Origin: Paenibacillus marchantiophytorum
GTDB taxonomy: Bacteria; Bacillota; Bacilli; Paenibacillales; NBRC-103111
Direction: 5' to 3'
Assembly (NCBI RefSeq): GCF_014640555.1
Contig: NZ_BMHE01000006.1
Coordinates: forward strand, 124,001-188,000
Length of the DNA stretch: 64,000 bases
Below the pieces are notes generated by a model that made no database searches, was not told where the DNA came from, and saw only the letters and a list, made by a program, of their open reading frames with translations. Shown piece after piece: positions 1-9,202 of this stretch. Within the stretch, counting starts at the first letter, position 1. Each line of letters opens with the position of its first letter. A program made the translations under genes and the position numbers.

Positions 1-60
1 CTAAAGAAGGCGGCAGTTGATGCAAAAAGCAAAGGAGCTAAGCACATAAAAGCCGCTTAG
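1..60 (+). CDS. 3' end of an unidentified gene (partial)
   Basis: Frame 1 is open from the window edge and ends at TAG (58-60), giving 19 residues rich in Lys and Ala (ends AKSKGAKHIKAA). The other two plus-strand frames stop within the first 18 bases. The terminator hairpin begins inside the last codons, which fits a gene end. Too short to name a family. Confidence 0.3.
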   Translation, partial: LKKAAVDAKSKGAKHIKAA

Positions 61-70
61 CTCCTTTTTC
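31..70 (+). terminator. Rho-independent terminator
   Basis: AAAGGAGCTAAGC (31-43) pairs with GCTTAGCTCCTTT (55-67) and a T run follows. It would end transcription of the gene leaving the left edge. Confidence 0.7.
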
Positions 71-188
71 AATCACATTGTCACTTTTTTATGATCGGGA
101 ATGTCCTCCACACCTATAATTAGTGCTTTTGAGACAGCCTCCTTTTCTTTGGGCAGGAAAGCTTATCATTAGTAATTTATAATACATA

Positions 189-566
189 TCAGTGGTGATG
201 TATAATTCTTTTGTAAAGTGCAATAAACCTGTTTGTCAGAACGACGTCCGAAAAATGAGTTCTTACATATTTTCTGCATGTGTAAGGGTTAGGAAGCTTG
301 CTTAGATCTTTAATTTTGTTTGCCATTTCATTCGTACCCCTACACAGCAGCTGAGGGAGGCCTTTGAGAACTTCCGGGGCCGCACCGTTTCTGAGTGCCA
401 GAACCGGTGTTCCGCAAGCTAAAGCTTCCACCATGACAAGGCCAAAAGGTTCATTGAAAATGGACGGAAATAGCACGCATGATGCTCGTGAAAGTAATTT
501 TTGTTTTTGAGCCCCGCCGAGGCTTCCTATATATTGAATTTTTTTATTGAGTCTTGGCAGAATCAT
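189..566 (-). pseudogene. GT4-type glycosyltransferase, C-terminal fragment
   Basis: The 125-residue frame matches the C-terminal half of GT-B glycosyltransferases of family 4. It has a core resembling FPSIFNEPFGLVMVEALACG followed by TPVLA, the nucleotide-sugar phosphate-binding region with its two Glu residues. Intact enzymes of this family have about 350-400 residues, so the acceptor domain is missing. The upstream side abuts another broken frame (573-944). I read it as a remnant, not a functional gene. It could still be translated, but a half-domain GT is not expected to be active. Confidence 0.6.
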
Positions 567-572
567 GGTTCG

Positions 573-944
573 CTAATATGCCTTGTCATCTGAAGTGATG
601 GGACCGGCCAATGCTTCTGCAATTTCTGCAACCGTTCGATGTTGCTTAAAGCGCAGCTCACCAACGAGAGCAAGTACGTCATATCCATAGGAGGAATGCT
701 TCATGCTAAGCATTTCAGCTTCAGCAGATTTATAGGCAACGCCTGCATGTGAGCAGTCTAGATTCTTGGAAGCATAAGCCATGCTCCATGCATGGATGAT
801 TCCGTCTCTTGTGACAATTTTTTTCTCCCATGCCGTATGGGTTCTCCGCAATTTTGAATCACAGTGTGGACAGTTTTTAAACTCAGGTCTGAAGTAAACT
901 CTGGGCGCGGCACCCAATCTATTTTTCTCAAGCATGAAGGTCAT
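573..944 (-). pseudogene. transposase-like fragment with a zinc-ribbon pair
   Basis: The 123-residue frame carries CPHC near residue 25 and a later Cys-Ser-His cluster. It then has a stretch like SYGYDVLALVGELRFKQHRT followed by VAEIAEAL, which looks like the N-terminal DNA-binding part of a transposase. The frame ends abruptly after AEALAGP, long before a catalytic domain could be completed. A ribosome binding site (GGAGATGACC reading on the minus strand) sits before the ATG. I recognise the style of transposases from Paenibacillus-type genomes but cannot name the IS family. No inverted repeats or target duplication were found. Confidence 0.45.
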
Positions 945-1064
945 CTCCTAGGGTGAATTCTGACCTTTATACCTTCGACAAATGACTGGAAATACCTGCT
1001 AGTTAGTCTTGCTGTCGTAGTTTTTTTTGCTTCAACCCCAGAAACATAAAATAGTTGCATGGAA

Positions 1065-1108
1065 CGAAAAAATGTTAAATGTAAATCGTTAGCCTCGTCT
1101 GATAAAAT
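1065..1108 (+). promoter_or_regulatory. Promoter of the GH105 unit with shared 12-mer activator-type element
   Basis: CGAAAAAATGTT (1065-1076) lies exactly 26 bases before an extended -10 box TGATAAAAT (TAAAAT at 1103-1108). No -35 box is evident. The same 12-mer at the same distance from TAAAAT occurs before the permease operon at 5600-5643. This fits a promoter switched on by the AraC-type regulator encoded at 2252. Confidence 0.55.
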
Positions 1109-1143
1109 GGGGATGGAGTAGCTTTAATCTGGGAGGAATTCAT

Positions 1144-2274
1144 ATGTCTACGAAGTGGTCTATTCAAATGTCCGAATCATTCATGCAGCAGTATCCAATT
1201 GTATCCGATATGCCGTTTCAGCGAAGAAGAAGCTGGAATTATGAAAACGGTTGTATACTAACCGCGTTCGAAAAGATGTGGCGTAAGACAGGGGATTATA
1301 GCTATTTGGAATATATCCAAACGAATATGGATTTATTTATCACATCCGATGGTCGTATTGACACGTATCGTCTGGAAGAATATAACGTAGACCAAATCAA
1401 TCAGGGCAAGTCGCTGTTCCTGCTTTTGGAGAAGACGGGAGACGAGCGTTACCGCAAAGCGCTAGAGCTGTTGGTAACCCAAATGAAAGGTCATCCGCGC
1501 ACCTCGGAAGGCGGCCTTTGGCATAAAAAGATTTATCCGTATCAAATGTGGCTGGATGGCGTCTACATGACTTCACCGCTACTCGCGCAGTACGCGCAAA
1601 CCTTTGACGCTTCGGAATGGTTCGATGACGTGACGCATGAGATTATCCTGATGGAGCAGCGAGCGCGCGATCCGAAGACCGGCTTGATTTATCATGGTTG
1701 GGATGAAAGCAAAGAGCAGCGCTGGGCAGACAAGGAGTCAGGCTGTTCCCCGCACTTTTGGGGGAGGGCGATTGGCTGGTATGTCATGGCTATTGTGGAT
1801 GTGTTGGATTTCTTGCCGATTGATCATTCCAAGCGGGGATTGGTCATTGGTTTATTTCATCGACTGGCGGAAGCTATTGCTCGTGTCCAAGAACCGGAAT
1901 CTGGTCTATGGTATCAAGTCTTGGATCAGGGGGCGCGTGAAGGGAATTATTTGGAGGCATCTGGCTCAGCGATGTTCGTCTATGCTTTAGCTAAAGGAGC
2001 CAGGAAAGGGTATTTGAGCGAGACCTCTTTAGAGGTAGCGCGCAAAGGATTTCAAGGGCTGCTTACCCATTGTGTAGAAAAAGACTTGGACGGTACACTA
2101 CATGTCAATCAAATTTGCAGCGTCGCGGGATTAGGAGGAACTCCTTATCGCGATGGCTCTTATGCCTATTATATCAGCGAGCCAGTGCGTAGAGATGACC
2201 CCAAGGGGTTTGCACCTTTTGTGATGGCCTGTCTGGAAATGGAGGAAGACCTTGCTTCAGATACTCATCGTTGA
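1144..2274 (+). CDS. yteR: unsaturated rhamnogalacturonyl hydrolase, GH105
   Basis: The enzyme hydrolyses the unsaturated galacturonyl residue from the non-reducing end of rhamnogalacturonan disaccharides released by lyases. It acts in the cytoplasm; no signal peptide is present. At 376 residues it matches the length of Bacillus subtilis YteR (about 373). Family features seen are MWLDGVYM with the likely catalytic Asp138, the His-Phe-Trp-Gly-Arg-Ala-Ile-Gly-Trp stretch near residue 205, and GSYAYYISEPV near the C-terminus, all typical of the (alpha/alpha)6 fold. The ATG is preceded by GGGAGG at 1131. The last 23 bases overlap the response regulator gene, so the two are cotranscribed and coupled. 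The companion importer and esterase downstream support a role in pectin side-chain use. Confidence 0.88.
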   Translation: MSTKWSIQMSESFMQQYPIVSDMPFQRRRSWNYENGCILTAFEKMWRKTGDYSYLEYIQTNMDLFITSDGRIDTYRLEEYNVDQINQGKSLFLLLEKTGDERYRKALELLVTQMKGHPRTSEGGLWHKKIYPYQMWLDGVYMTSPLLAQYAQTFDASEWFDDVTHEIILMEQRARDPKTGLIYHGWDESKEQRWADKESGCSPHFWGRAIGWYVMAIVDVLDFLPIDHSKRGLVIGLFHRLAEAIARVQEPESGLWYQVLDQGAREGNYLEASGSAMFVYALAKGARKGYLSETSLEVARKGFQGLLTHCVEKDLDGTLHVNQICSVAGLGGTPYRDGSYAYYISEPVRRDDPKGFAPFVMACLEMEEDLASDTHR

Positions 2275-3754
2275 TGACGAACACATCGAAAGAGAAGGTA
2301 TCAAACTGCTCATTCATAAATATAAACTGCCCTTATCTGTGATGGAAGCAGAGAATGGCGAAGAGGCTTTGGACGTACTGAAGTCCCATCCAATTGATAT
2401 CTTGTTAACAGACATCAAGATGCCGTTCATGGATGGACTTGAATTATGCCAGCGGGCAAGGGAGCGGTTTCCAGAGTTGAAAATTATTATTTTCAGCGCG
2501 TACGGGGAGTTCGAATATGCCCAAAGGGCGATCCATTATCATATCTTTTCATATCTTCTGAAGCCCATTGACGTGAATGATTTCATACGTGAGTTTACCC
2601 ACGTCATTGCGCTTTGCCAAAAAGATCAAGAGCAGGAGAAGGAACAGCTATTGCTGGAGTTGATCTACAACGGTCAACGAGAAAAGCCCTGGCTTCCCGA
2701 GAAGCTTGCTCTATCAGGTATCGATTTTAACCAAATATCTGTTCAAATGATTTTGATTGATTTCACCCATCATGTATTTGATGTGGAGCATGACGATCTG
2801 CCCGATCGTGTGAAGGCGGTAATGGCCGCGCCATTCGAATATGTTAATTTGAATGAAAATCAGAGCTTGCTTTTCGTTCTTTATGATCGAGAGGCAGTGA
2901 AAGGGGAAGAACAGGTTCTGCTTGGGAACAGGCTTAAGGAAGTTATTTTAAACCTGTATCAAGAGACGGTCACGCTTGTCGTCGGGAGACATGTATCCAC
3001 GGAAAGTGAACTGGCGCAGGAGTTCAGGCTAATGGAGAGCTTGCTAGAATACAAGTTTTTCTTTCAGGAAAGCACGGTGTTGTATACGGATGAAAGTCAG
3101 GGAAAAGAAGACTTGTCTGATACGATTCCGAAGCTGATGGAAACGGTCTATTGGCACTTGGAGATGAAGGATGACTTTGGTTTCCGCAAAGGTGTCGAGC
3201 TGTTCTTCAAAACGATTGATGGCAGCGGGCAGCATTCAGCTATTTATATCAAATACATGTGTATTGAATTGGCAAAGAAAATGTGGGAAACAGCTGGGAA
3301 AAATGACAATCAAGCGTTTAAAACCGTCGTAGAGGCTATTTTTGGTTGCAAATCCTTGACTGAACTTAAGGGGCAGATTCATTCTGTGATGGCACTACTT
3401 GGCAAGGATACTGATGTGCATAGCCCGGAATTTAGCAAAAAAGTAATTAAGGACATTTTGAAGCTCATTGAAGATAACTATATGTCGGATATCAGTCTAA
3501 AATGGATTGCGGATCATGTGTTTCTTACGCAAACTTATTTGAGCTACTTGTTCAGTAAGGAAGTAGGGCAAACGCTGGTTAGATATATGACGCTCGTACG
3601 TATGCAAAAGGCGGAGGAGCTTCTGCGCGGCACGAATTTGACGATCGCAGATATCAGTCAAAAAGTCGGATTTATGAATAATTCGTACTTTTGTAAAATT
3701 TTTAAGCAGTATCACGGACAAAGTCCGGCAAAATTCCGCGAGATGAAGAGCTGA
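2252..3754 (+). CDS. yesN: YesN-type response regulator (REC + AraC)
   Basis: This 500-residue DNA-binding regulator is the partner of the sensor kinase encoded 1 base downstream. The receiver domain spans about residues 1-125 with VDDE at the start, phosphoacceptor Asp54 in LLTDIKMP and LLKP as the conserved Lys. A variable middle region follows, and an AraC double helix-turn-helix occupies about 400-500 (YMSDISLKWIADHVFLT, then KVGFMNNSYFCKIFKQYHG). The start is TTG at 2252, chosen because GGAGG at 2241 sits at ideal spacing inside the end of the GH105 gene. It probably activates the promoters at 1065 and 5600, which share an element. Confidence 0.88.
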   Translation: MLQILIVDDEHIEREGIKLLIHKYKLPLSVMEAENGEEALDVLKSHPIDILLTDIKMPFMDGLELCQRARERFPELKIIIFSAYGEFEYAQRAIHYHIFSYLLKPIDVNDFIREFTHVIALCQKDQEQEKEQLLLELIYNGQREKPWLPEKLALSGIDFNQISVQMILIDFTHHVFDVEHDDLPDRVKAVMAAPFEYVNLNENQSLLFVLYDREAVKGEEQVLLGNRLKEVILNLYQETVTLVVGRHVSTESELAQEFRLMESLLEYKFFFQESTVLYTDESQGKEDLSDTIPKLMETVYWHLEMKDDFGFRKGVELFFKTIDGSGQHSAIYIKYMCIELAKKMWETAGKNDNQAFKTVVEAIFGCKSLTELKGQIHSVMALLGKDTDVHSPEFSKKVIKDILKLIEDNYMSDISLKWIADHVFLTQTYLSYLFSKEVGQTLVRYMTLVRMQKAEELLRGTNLTIADISQKVGFMNNSYFCKIFKQYHGQSPAKFREMKS

Positions 3755-3755
3755 T

Positions 3756-5510
3756 ATGAGAAGATTCCTGGCTTTTTTCCAAAACCTGAGGTTTAAGCAA
3801 AAGCTGTTTATTTCTTATATCGTAGTTTCCATTATTCCTGTTCTTGTGCTGGGGTTGTTTTCTTATCATCAAGCGAGCAGCTTGCTGCTGCAGCAGGCGA
3901 AACAAAATTTGGATGGGGCGATCAGCCAAATTGCCGAGACGATAAACTTTCGAGCGAAGCAGCATGAAGCGATCATTAATTCGATCACGCAAAATGTCGT
4001 GTTTAAACGGATTTTCATCGCCAACGATGGTGATTTTCCGTTGCTATACCGCGACTATGTGGATCCGTTTTTTAGTAATATTCTTGATTTTAATACGGAT
4101 ATTTTGCAGATTTCTGTGTTTACCGATAATCCGTCCATTTTGCGAGGGGAGTATATTTTACCGCTTGGTTTGACGAATGATTTGCCTTGGACGAGTCGGG
4201 TGGCTAAACCGAAAGAAACGCAGTGGAATATTAGGAATGGCAAGTTGTTTGCCACGCGCTTGTTTGTTAGTGACGATGGCGTGCCATTGGGAAAGTCGCC
4301 GGGTGTTTTGTTTCTGAGTATCGATGCGGACAGCATGTTTCAGGACTTGAATGAAATCAAAACGAACGCCTACGGGGTCTTGATCCTCGATAAGCAAGGG
4401 AATCCGGTTTTGTCCAAGAACTTTCGTTTGGCAGCTAATCTCTCTGTTCCATCTGTTATACCGGCTCAGCTGAATGAAAAAATCGGCTCTTTTTTCATGA
4501 ACCACACCAAATACATGTACATCACAGAAGACATTCCGGAGCCCGGGTGGAAGCTCGTTTATTTTACGCCCAAGAATGGAATATCGGTGGATGCCAAAAG
4601 TATTGTAAGTGCGACTGTGCTCATTACCGTGATTTGTTTGGCGGTATTGCTGCTGATTATTTGGATGTTTTCGAATACATTCGTTAAACGGATTATTAAA
4701 CTCAATAAAAAAATGCTGATTGTTGAAAATGGGAATTTGAAGATTGACGTGTCCAGTCAGGCCAGAGATGAAATTGGCCAGTTGACCAATCGATTTGGCA
4801 ATATGCTGACCAATATTAACACGCTGATCGAAGAGGTGTATCAAAGCAAAATTACACAAAAAGAGGCGGAGCTTAAGGCGCTGCAGACGCAGATCAATCC
4901 GCATTTTTTGTATAATACACTGTCGATTATTAATTGGAAAGCGCTGCAGATCGATGCCATGGAAATCAGTCAACTTACGAATACGGTGTCCAGATTTTAC
5001 CGGACGGTGCTCAATAAAGGGCGAAACTTCATCCCTGTTCGAAATGAGCTGGAGAATGCTAAGGATTACATGCATATTCAAAGCATTATGCACAATTATA
5101 GTTATGATTTTAATTGTGAGGTTGAGGAAGCACTGATGCGCTTTGATATGATTAATCTTATTTTTCAGCCGATTCTCGAAAATGCGCTAGAACATGGGAT
5201 AGACAAGCTGCGTAAGGGAAGCGAACGAGGCCGGATTGTGCTCCGAGGCTATATGGTGGGGAATGATTTGGTTTTTAGTATTGAAGATAATGGACCGGGG
5301 ATGACTCGAGAACTTGCCGATCAGATTCTAATGATGAATACGACCGGGTATGGGTTGAAAAATGTGCATGACCGGATCCAGATTCGCTTCGGTCAAGGAT
5401 ATGGATTACGCATTCATAGCGAGCTCGGAAAAGGCACAAAAGTGTACTTGAACTTCCCTGCTTATTTGGCGATAGAGACTCCGGAGGAGCCTACGCACAA
5501 GAAAAAGTAG
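3756..5510 (+). CDS. yesM: YesM-type sensor histidine kinase
   Basis: This membrane sensor of 584 residues has transmembrane helices near 17-37 and 285-306 enclosing an extracellular sensing region of about 245 residues. A HAMP linker follows (about 307-360), then the His_kinase core with LQTQINPHFLYNTLS (phospho-His383) and a GHKL ATPase domain. The ATPase domain has the N box ILENALEHG, the G1 box EDNGPGM and the G2-like YGLKNVHDR. It lies 1 base after the regulator gene and ends in a terminator, so 1144-5510 is one unit of GH105-YesN-YesM. The ligand is presumably an oligosaccharide of the same pathway; the sequence does not show which. Confidence 0.88.
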   Translation: MRRFLAFFQNLRFKQKLFISYIVVSIIPVLVLGLFSYHQASSLLLQQAKQNLDGAISQIAETINFRAKQHEAIINSITQNVVFKRIFIANDGDFPLLYRDYVDPFFSNILDFNTDILQISVFTDNPSILRGEYILPLGLTNDLPWTSRVAKPKETQWNIRNGKLFATRLFVSDDGVPLGKSPGVLFLSIDADSMFQDLNEIKTNAYGVLILDKQGNPVLSKNFRLAANLSVPSVIPAQLNEKIGSFFMNHTKYMYITEDIPEPGWKLVYFTPKNGISVDAKSIVSATVLITVICLAVLLLIIWMFSNTFVKRIIKLNKKMLIVENGNLKIDVSSQARDEIGQLTNRFGNMLTNINTLIEEVYQSKITQKEAELKALQTQINPHFLYNTLSIINWKALQIDAMEISQLTNTVSRFYRTVLNKGRNFIPVRNELENAKDYMHIQSIMHNYSYDFNCEVEEALMRFDMINLIFQPILENALEHGIDKLRKGSERGRIVLRGYMVGNDLVFSIEDNGPGMTRELADQILMMNTTGYGLKNVHDRIQIRFGQGYGLRIHSELGKGTKVYLNFPAYLAIETPEEPTHKKK

Positions 5511-5558
5511 CACCTGTTTGTTGGGCGATCACGCCTAGCTGAAGCAGGTGCTTTTTAT
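5509..5558 (+). terminator. Rho-independent terminator after the sensor gene
   Basis: AGCACCTGTTT (5509-5519) pairs with AAGCAGGTGCT (5542-5552) with one G-U pair, followed by a T-rich run. The left arm starts inside the stop codon of the kinase gene. Confidence 0.75.
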
Positions 5559-5599
5559 TTTCCCGTCGGTAAAAACATCCGTAAGAAAGTGTTACATAT

Positions 5600-5643
5600 C
5601 GAAAAAATGTTGGATATTAACGAAGCAAGGTATTTGCTAAAAT
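5600..5643 (+). promoter_or_regulatory. Promoter of the importer operon with the shared 12-mer
   Basis: CGAAAAAATGTT (5600-5611) is followed after exactly 26 bases by TAAAAT (5638-5643), within an extended -10 TGCTAAAAT. This is the same arrangement as at 1065-1108. GTTACAT just upstream resembles GTTGCAT before the first copy. Confidence 0.55.
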
Positions 5644-5681
5644 TCATTTATAGGGTTGCTGATTGAAAGGAGTTGGACATA

Positions 5682-6599
5682 TTGGGGGACAAGAAACCGC
5701 CACTGATCAAGCTGATCCGCAGAGATAAATTACTTCTGCTTATGTTTTTACCGGTTTTTCTGTACTATTTCATTTTCTGTTACTTGCCGATGCCGGGGAT
5801 TCTAATTGCTTTTAAAAATTTCACGCCGGGCCATGGTATTTTTGGAGGAGATTGGGTTGGTCTCAAATGGTTGAACCAGTTCGTGCATTCCCGTTATTTT
5901 TGGCGGCTGCTCAGGAACACCTTCTTATTGGCGTTCTACCCGCTTGTTATCGGATTCTCCATCCCCATTTTGTTCGCGATCTGCGTGGTTGAAATTAAGA
6001 ATGGGGTGTTCAAGCGTTTTGCTCAAACGGTGACTTACCTGCCTCACTTTATCTCAACGGTCGTTATCGCCGGGATGATTATTAATTTCCTATCGCCTAC
6101 AGATGGTATTGTGAATACGATGCTTGCGTCGTTTGGGATGGCGAAAATCAATTTTATGATGGCTCCCGAATGGTTTCGTTCCATTTTTACGGTGTCGGGT
6201 ATTTGGCAAAGCTTCGGCTTCAGCTCCATTATCTACATCGCGGCTATTATGGGGATTGATCAAGAAATGTATGACTCGGGCAAAATTGACGGGGTCAACA
6301 AGTTCCAAGAAGTATGGCACCTTACGCTGCCAAGCTTGAAGCCGACCATTGTGATCCTGCTATTGCTGTCTATAGGCGGTATTATGAGCGTGAATTTCGA
6401 AAAGGTATACCTGCTGTACAACGGGGCGACCTACGAAACCGCTGATGTTATTTCTACTTATGTGTATAGACAAGGGATTGAGTCGCAAAACTTTGGTTTC
6501 GCAACTGCCGTGGGATTATTTAATTCAGTTATCAGTTTTATTTTAGTGTATGCGGCTAATCAAATGAGCCGTCGTGTTAACGATATGTCGTTATGGTAG
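5682..6599 (+). CDS. lplB: ABC importer permease, LplB type
   Basis: This is one of two integral membrane subunits of an oligosaccharide importer in the carbohydrate-uptake type 1 (CUT1) class. It has 305 residues and about six membrane helices. The cytoplasmic EAA-type loop that docks the ATPase reads MYDSGKIDGVNKFQEVWHLT near residues 190-210. The N-terminal pattern YYFIFCYLPMPGILIAFKNF is typical of LplB. A longer frame begins at TTG 5673, directly on the AAAGGAG, so I chose TTG 5682, nine bases downstream of the ribosome site. The gene heads the operon with 6625, 7563 and probably 9370-12542. No ATPase gene accompanies it. Confidence 0.85.
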   Translation: MGDKKPPLIKLIRRDKLLLLMFLPVFLYYFIFCYLPMPGILIAFKNFTPGHGIFGGDWVGLKWLNQFVHSRYFWRLLRNTFLLAFYPLVIGFSIPILFAICVVEIKNGVFKRFAQTVTYLPHFISTVVIAGMIINFLSPTDGIVNTMLASFGMAKINFMMAPEWFRSIFTVSGIWQSFGFSSIIYIAAIMGIDQEMYDSGKIDGVNKFQEVWHLTLPSLKPTIVILLLLSIGGIMSVNFEKVYLLYNGATYETADVISTYVYRQGIESQNFGFATAVGLFNSVISFILVYAANQMSRRVNDMSLW

Positions 6600-6624
6600 T
6601 GACGGCTCAAGAAAGGAGAAAGTA

Positions 6625-7506
6625 ATGGTTAAATCATGGACGGATCGAAGCTTCTATGTGCTCATTTACAGTATCGTCCTTATCGCGATTGTTGTGACTT
6701 TGTATCCTTTCATTTATGTCGTAAGCATCTCAATGAGCTCGGTGGAAGCGATTGATAACAAGCTGGTTACCCTATTTCCGGTTGATTTTAATTTTGATGG
6801 TTACAAAATGGTGCTGGGGTATTCGGAATTATGGAAGTCTTATTATAATACGGTTTGGTACACGGTAGTAGGGACGATTTTTAATCTTGTGGCTACGTGC
6901 TTAGCGGCTTATCCGCTTTCGAGAAAGAAGTTTTTTCTCAGAAGAAAGCTCAATTTCTACATTGCATTTACAATGTATTTCTCTGGAGGACTTATTCCCC
7001 TCTACATGATTATTACAGAATTAGGGCTTTATAACACGAGATGGGCGATGGTCCTTCCCGTTCTGATCAGTACGTTTAACGTCATGATTCTGCGTTCTGC
7101 TTTTGAGAATATCCCGAATGAGATTTTTGAAAGCGCTAATATCGATGGAGCTAAAGATTTCACTTTATTGTTCCGAATTGCGATACCGCTAACAAAACCG
7201 ACATTGGCGGTGTTGACCTTGTATTATGCCGTTTCACACTGGAACGATTTCTTCAATGCTCTTTTGTATCTGGGCAATTCAGAGCTTCAGCCGCTGCAAA
7301 TTTTCCTGCGGAGGGTGCTGATCATGGCTTCACCTGAGATTATGCAAAAAATGGGCGGAGAAACAGCGGCCAAAGCACTTGCTGTGTCAACGCTGCAGAT
7401 TCGTTACGTCTCGATTGTCGTCAGTATTTTACCGATTATTACGATTTATCCGTTTATTCAAAAGTACTTCGTTCGGGGCATCACACTGGGGGCAGTAAAA
7501 GGGTAG
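6625..7506 (+). CDS. lplC: ABC importer permease, LplC/YtcP type
   Basis: This is the second membrane subunit of the importer, 293 residues with six predicted helices. It has an EAA loop around ESANIDGAKDFTLLFRIAIP and the characteristic C-terminal end RGITLGAVKG. The frame extends upstream to 6574, overlapping lplB, but GAAAGGAG at 6611 points to ATG 6625, which I use. It lies 25 bases after lplB and 56 before the binding-protein gene. Confidence 0.86.
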   Translation: MVKSWTDRSFYVLIYSIVLIAIVVTLYPFIYVVSISMSSVEAIDNKLVTLFPVDFNFDGYKMVLGYSELWKSYYNTVWYTVVGTIFNLVATCLAAYPLSRKKFFLRRKLNFYIAFTMYFSGGLIPLYMIITELGLYNTRWAMVLPVLISTFNVMILRSAFENIPNEIFESANIDGAKDFTLLFRIAIPLTKPTLAVLTLYYAVSHWNDFFNALLYLGNSELQPLQIFLRRVLIMASPEIMQKMGGETAAKALAVSTLQIRYVSIVVSILPIITIYPFIQKYFVRGITLGAVKG

Positions 7507-7562
7507 CGATACCTTTGCTGGATAGAGAAGTAATTTTTTTACAAATAGGGAGGGTTATAAAT

Positions 7563-9191
7563 ATGAAAAAAACGCTAAAAACAACAGCAAGTCTGACATT
7601 GGTCACCGCTTTATTTGCGATGGTAGCTGCCGCATGTACAAGCGGAGGCTCAAGCACGCCGACCGCCAGCCCGGATTCGGGAGCAAAGAAGGCTGAAACG
7701 GGTTCAACGGCTACGCCGTCAGGATTCAACTACACGGGAACAGGGCCGATTACGGATAAAACCGGTACGCTCAAAATACTTGCTACGAATGCCTGGACGA
7801 ATAATGTGGATCTTAAGCAAGCTCCGATCGTTCAGGAGATTAGCAAAAGAGCAGGCATTACGGTCAATTGGGAGCTGCTTCCGCCATCCACCTATCAAGA
7901 TGCCATTAGCCCGCGGCTAGCGGCAGGAGCAGACTTGCCGGACATTATTTACCAACTCGACCAGGATCAACTGATGAAGAATATTCAGGGAGGCTTGTTC
8001 AAGCCGTTGAACGATTACATTGATAAGTACGGTGTGAATATTAAAAAGCTATTTGAGAAATACCCGGCTCTGAAAGCGAGCTTAACGACACCCGATGGGA
8101 AAATCTACTATCTTCCGCAGTTGGCAGTAACCAAAAATTACATGCCTACCTTTATGGTGAACGTGAGATGGCTGGAGAAGCTTGGCTTAAAGGAACCAAC
8201 AACGTTGGAAGAGTTTACTGATATGCTGCGCAAGTTTAAGAACGGCGACCCGAATGGAAATGGCAAGCAGGATGAAATCCCGTTCTCCGTTGCGCCTAGT
8301 CAACTGGCAAGTGCATTCGGACCCGTTTTTGGTTTAGATTTAGCTAACAATTTCTACGCGGACAAAGACGGGAAAGTGCATTATTCTTACTATGAACCGA
8401 ATTATAAGGAATACCTCACCTATCTAAATGGTCTATATAAGGAAGGATTGTTAGAGGCAGATTTTGCCAGTGTAACAGCCGATCAGATTACGTCGAAGTT
8501 CTCTCAGAATATTACGGGGGCTACCTTCAATTTCAGTTGGTACACATCCATGGTTTACAGCAAGCTGTTCAAGGATTATGACCCAACGAAGCCGCTTATT
8601 AAAGGGATTGCTCCATTGAAAGGACCTCATGGGGAGCAATTCTACATTGGCAGAAACCCAATCACTGGCATATTCGGTATTTCCAAAAATACGAAGGACG
8701 CGGAGCTGGCGTTTAAGTTTTTGGATTATGCGAGCAGTGATGAGGCCAAAGAAGTGTACGTGTGGGGATTAAAAGGTCAAACGTATGACATTGTCGATGG
8801 TAAAAAACAATTTACAGAGAAAGGTAAAGACAATGATTTCATCCAGAAGTTTGGCATCAATCCGGTGAATTTACCGATAGAGCAGTCCGTTGAAGCAACC
8901 GATGTACTAGTAGCCCCTTGGCATGCGAAAATTGATAAAGAGATGGAGAAATATATCAAAGCTCCGTTCCCATTCGTCTACGCGCTGCAAGCTGAAGCGA
9001 GCACAGAAAATACGGTGATGCCGGATATTACGACTTATGTGAATGAGATGAATATCAAATTTATTACGGGCAAAGAAAGCCTCGATAAATTCGACAGCTA
9101 TATCAAGACGTTAAAAGGCATGGGCGTTGAAGATGTCGTGAAAGGCAAACAGGCGCAATATGATCGTTACCTAGCAGCCAGTAAAAAATAA
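7563..9191 (+). CDS. ABC importer solute-binding lipoprotein, LplA/YtcQ type
   Basis: This protein captures oligosaccharide outside the membrane and delivers it to the two permeases upstream. It has 542 residues. A signal peptide ends in the lipobox VAAAC with the lipidated Cys25, followed by a Ser/Thr/Pro-rich linker. A loop GDPNGNGKQDEIPF has the spacing of an EF-hand-like calcium site, as often seen in this family. ATG 7563 follows AGGGAGG with 9 bases between; an upstream in-frame start at 7515 would bury the signal peptide. By context the cargo is likely a rhamnogalacturonan oligosaccharide. Confidence 0.86.
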   Translation: MKKTLKTTASLTLVTALFAMVAAACTSGGSSTPTASPDSGAKKAETGSTATPSGFNYTGTGPITDKTGTLKILATNAWTNNVDLKQAPIVQEISKRAGITVNWELLPPSTYQDAISPRLAAGADLPDIIYQLDQDQLMKNIQGGLFKPLNDYIDKYGVNIKKLFEKYPALKASLTTPDGKIYYLPQLAVTKNYMPTFMVNVRWLEKLGLKEPTTLEEFTDMLRKFKNGDPNGNGKQDEIPFSVAPSQLASAFGPVFGLDLANNFYADKDGKVHYSYYEPNYKEYLTYLNGLYKEGLLEADFASVTADQITSKFSQNITGATFNFSWYTSMVYSKLFKDYDPTKPLIKGIAPLKGPHGEQFYIGRNPITGIFGISKNTKDAELAFKFLDYASSDEAKEVYVWGLKGQTYDIVDGKKQFTEKGKDNDFIQKFGINPVNLPIEQSVEATDVLVAPWHAKIDKEMEKYIKAPFPFVYALQAEASTENTVMPDITTYVNEMNIKFITGKESLDKFDSYIKTLKGMGVEDVVKGKQAQYDRYLAASKK

Positions 9192-9202
9192 TGAGGTGAA
9201 TC

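Noticed and set aside
573..944. An intact insertion sequence at the left edge
   Set aside because: Only an N-terminal piece of a transposase-like protein is present and no terminal inverted repeats or target duplication could be seen.
1077..1095. TGTAAATCGTTAGC as a possible cre site near the GH105 promoter
   Set aside because: One base too many between TG and CG compared with the consensus; the shared 12-mer explains the region better.
4158..5093. 311-codon open frame on the minus strand
   Set aside because: It lies entirely inside the YesM kinase gene at 3756-5510, whose domains are complete. The minus-strand protein shows no family features and is the usual antisense shadow.
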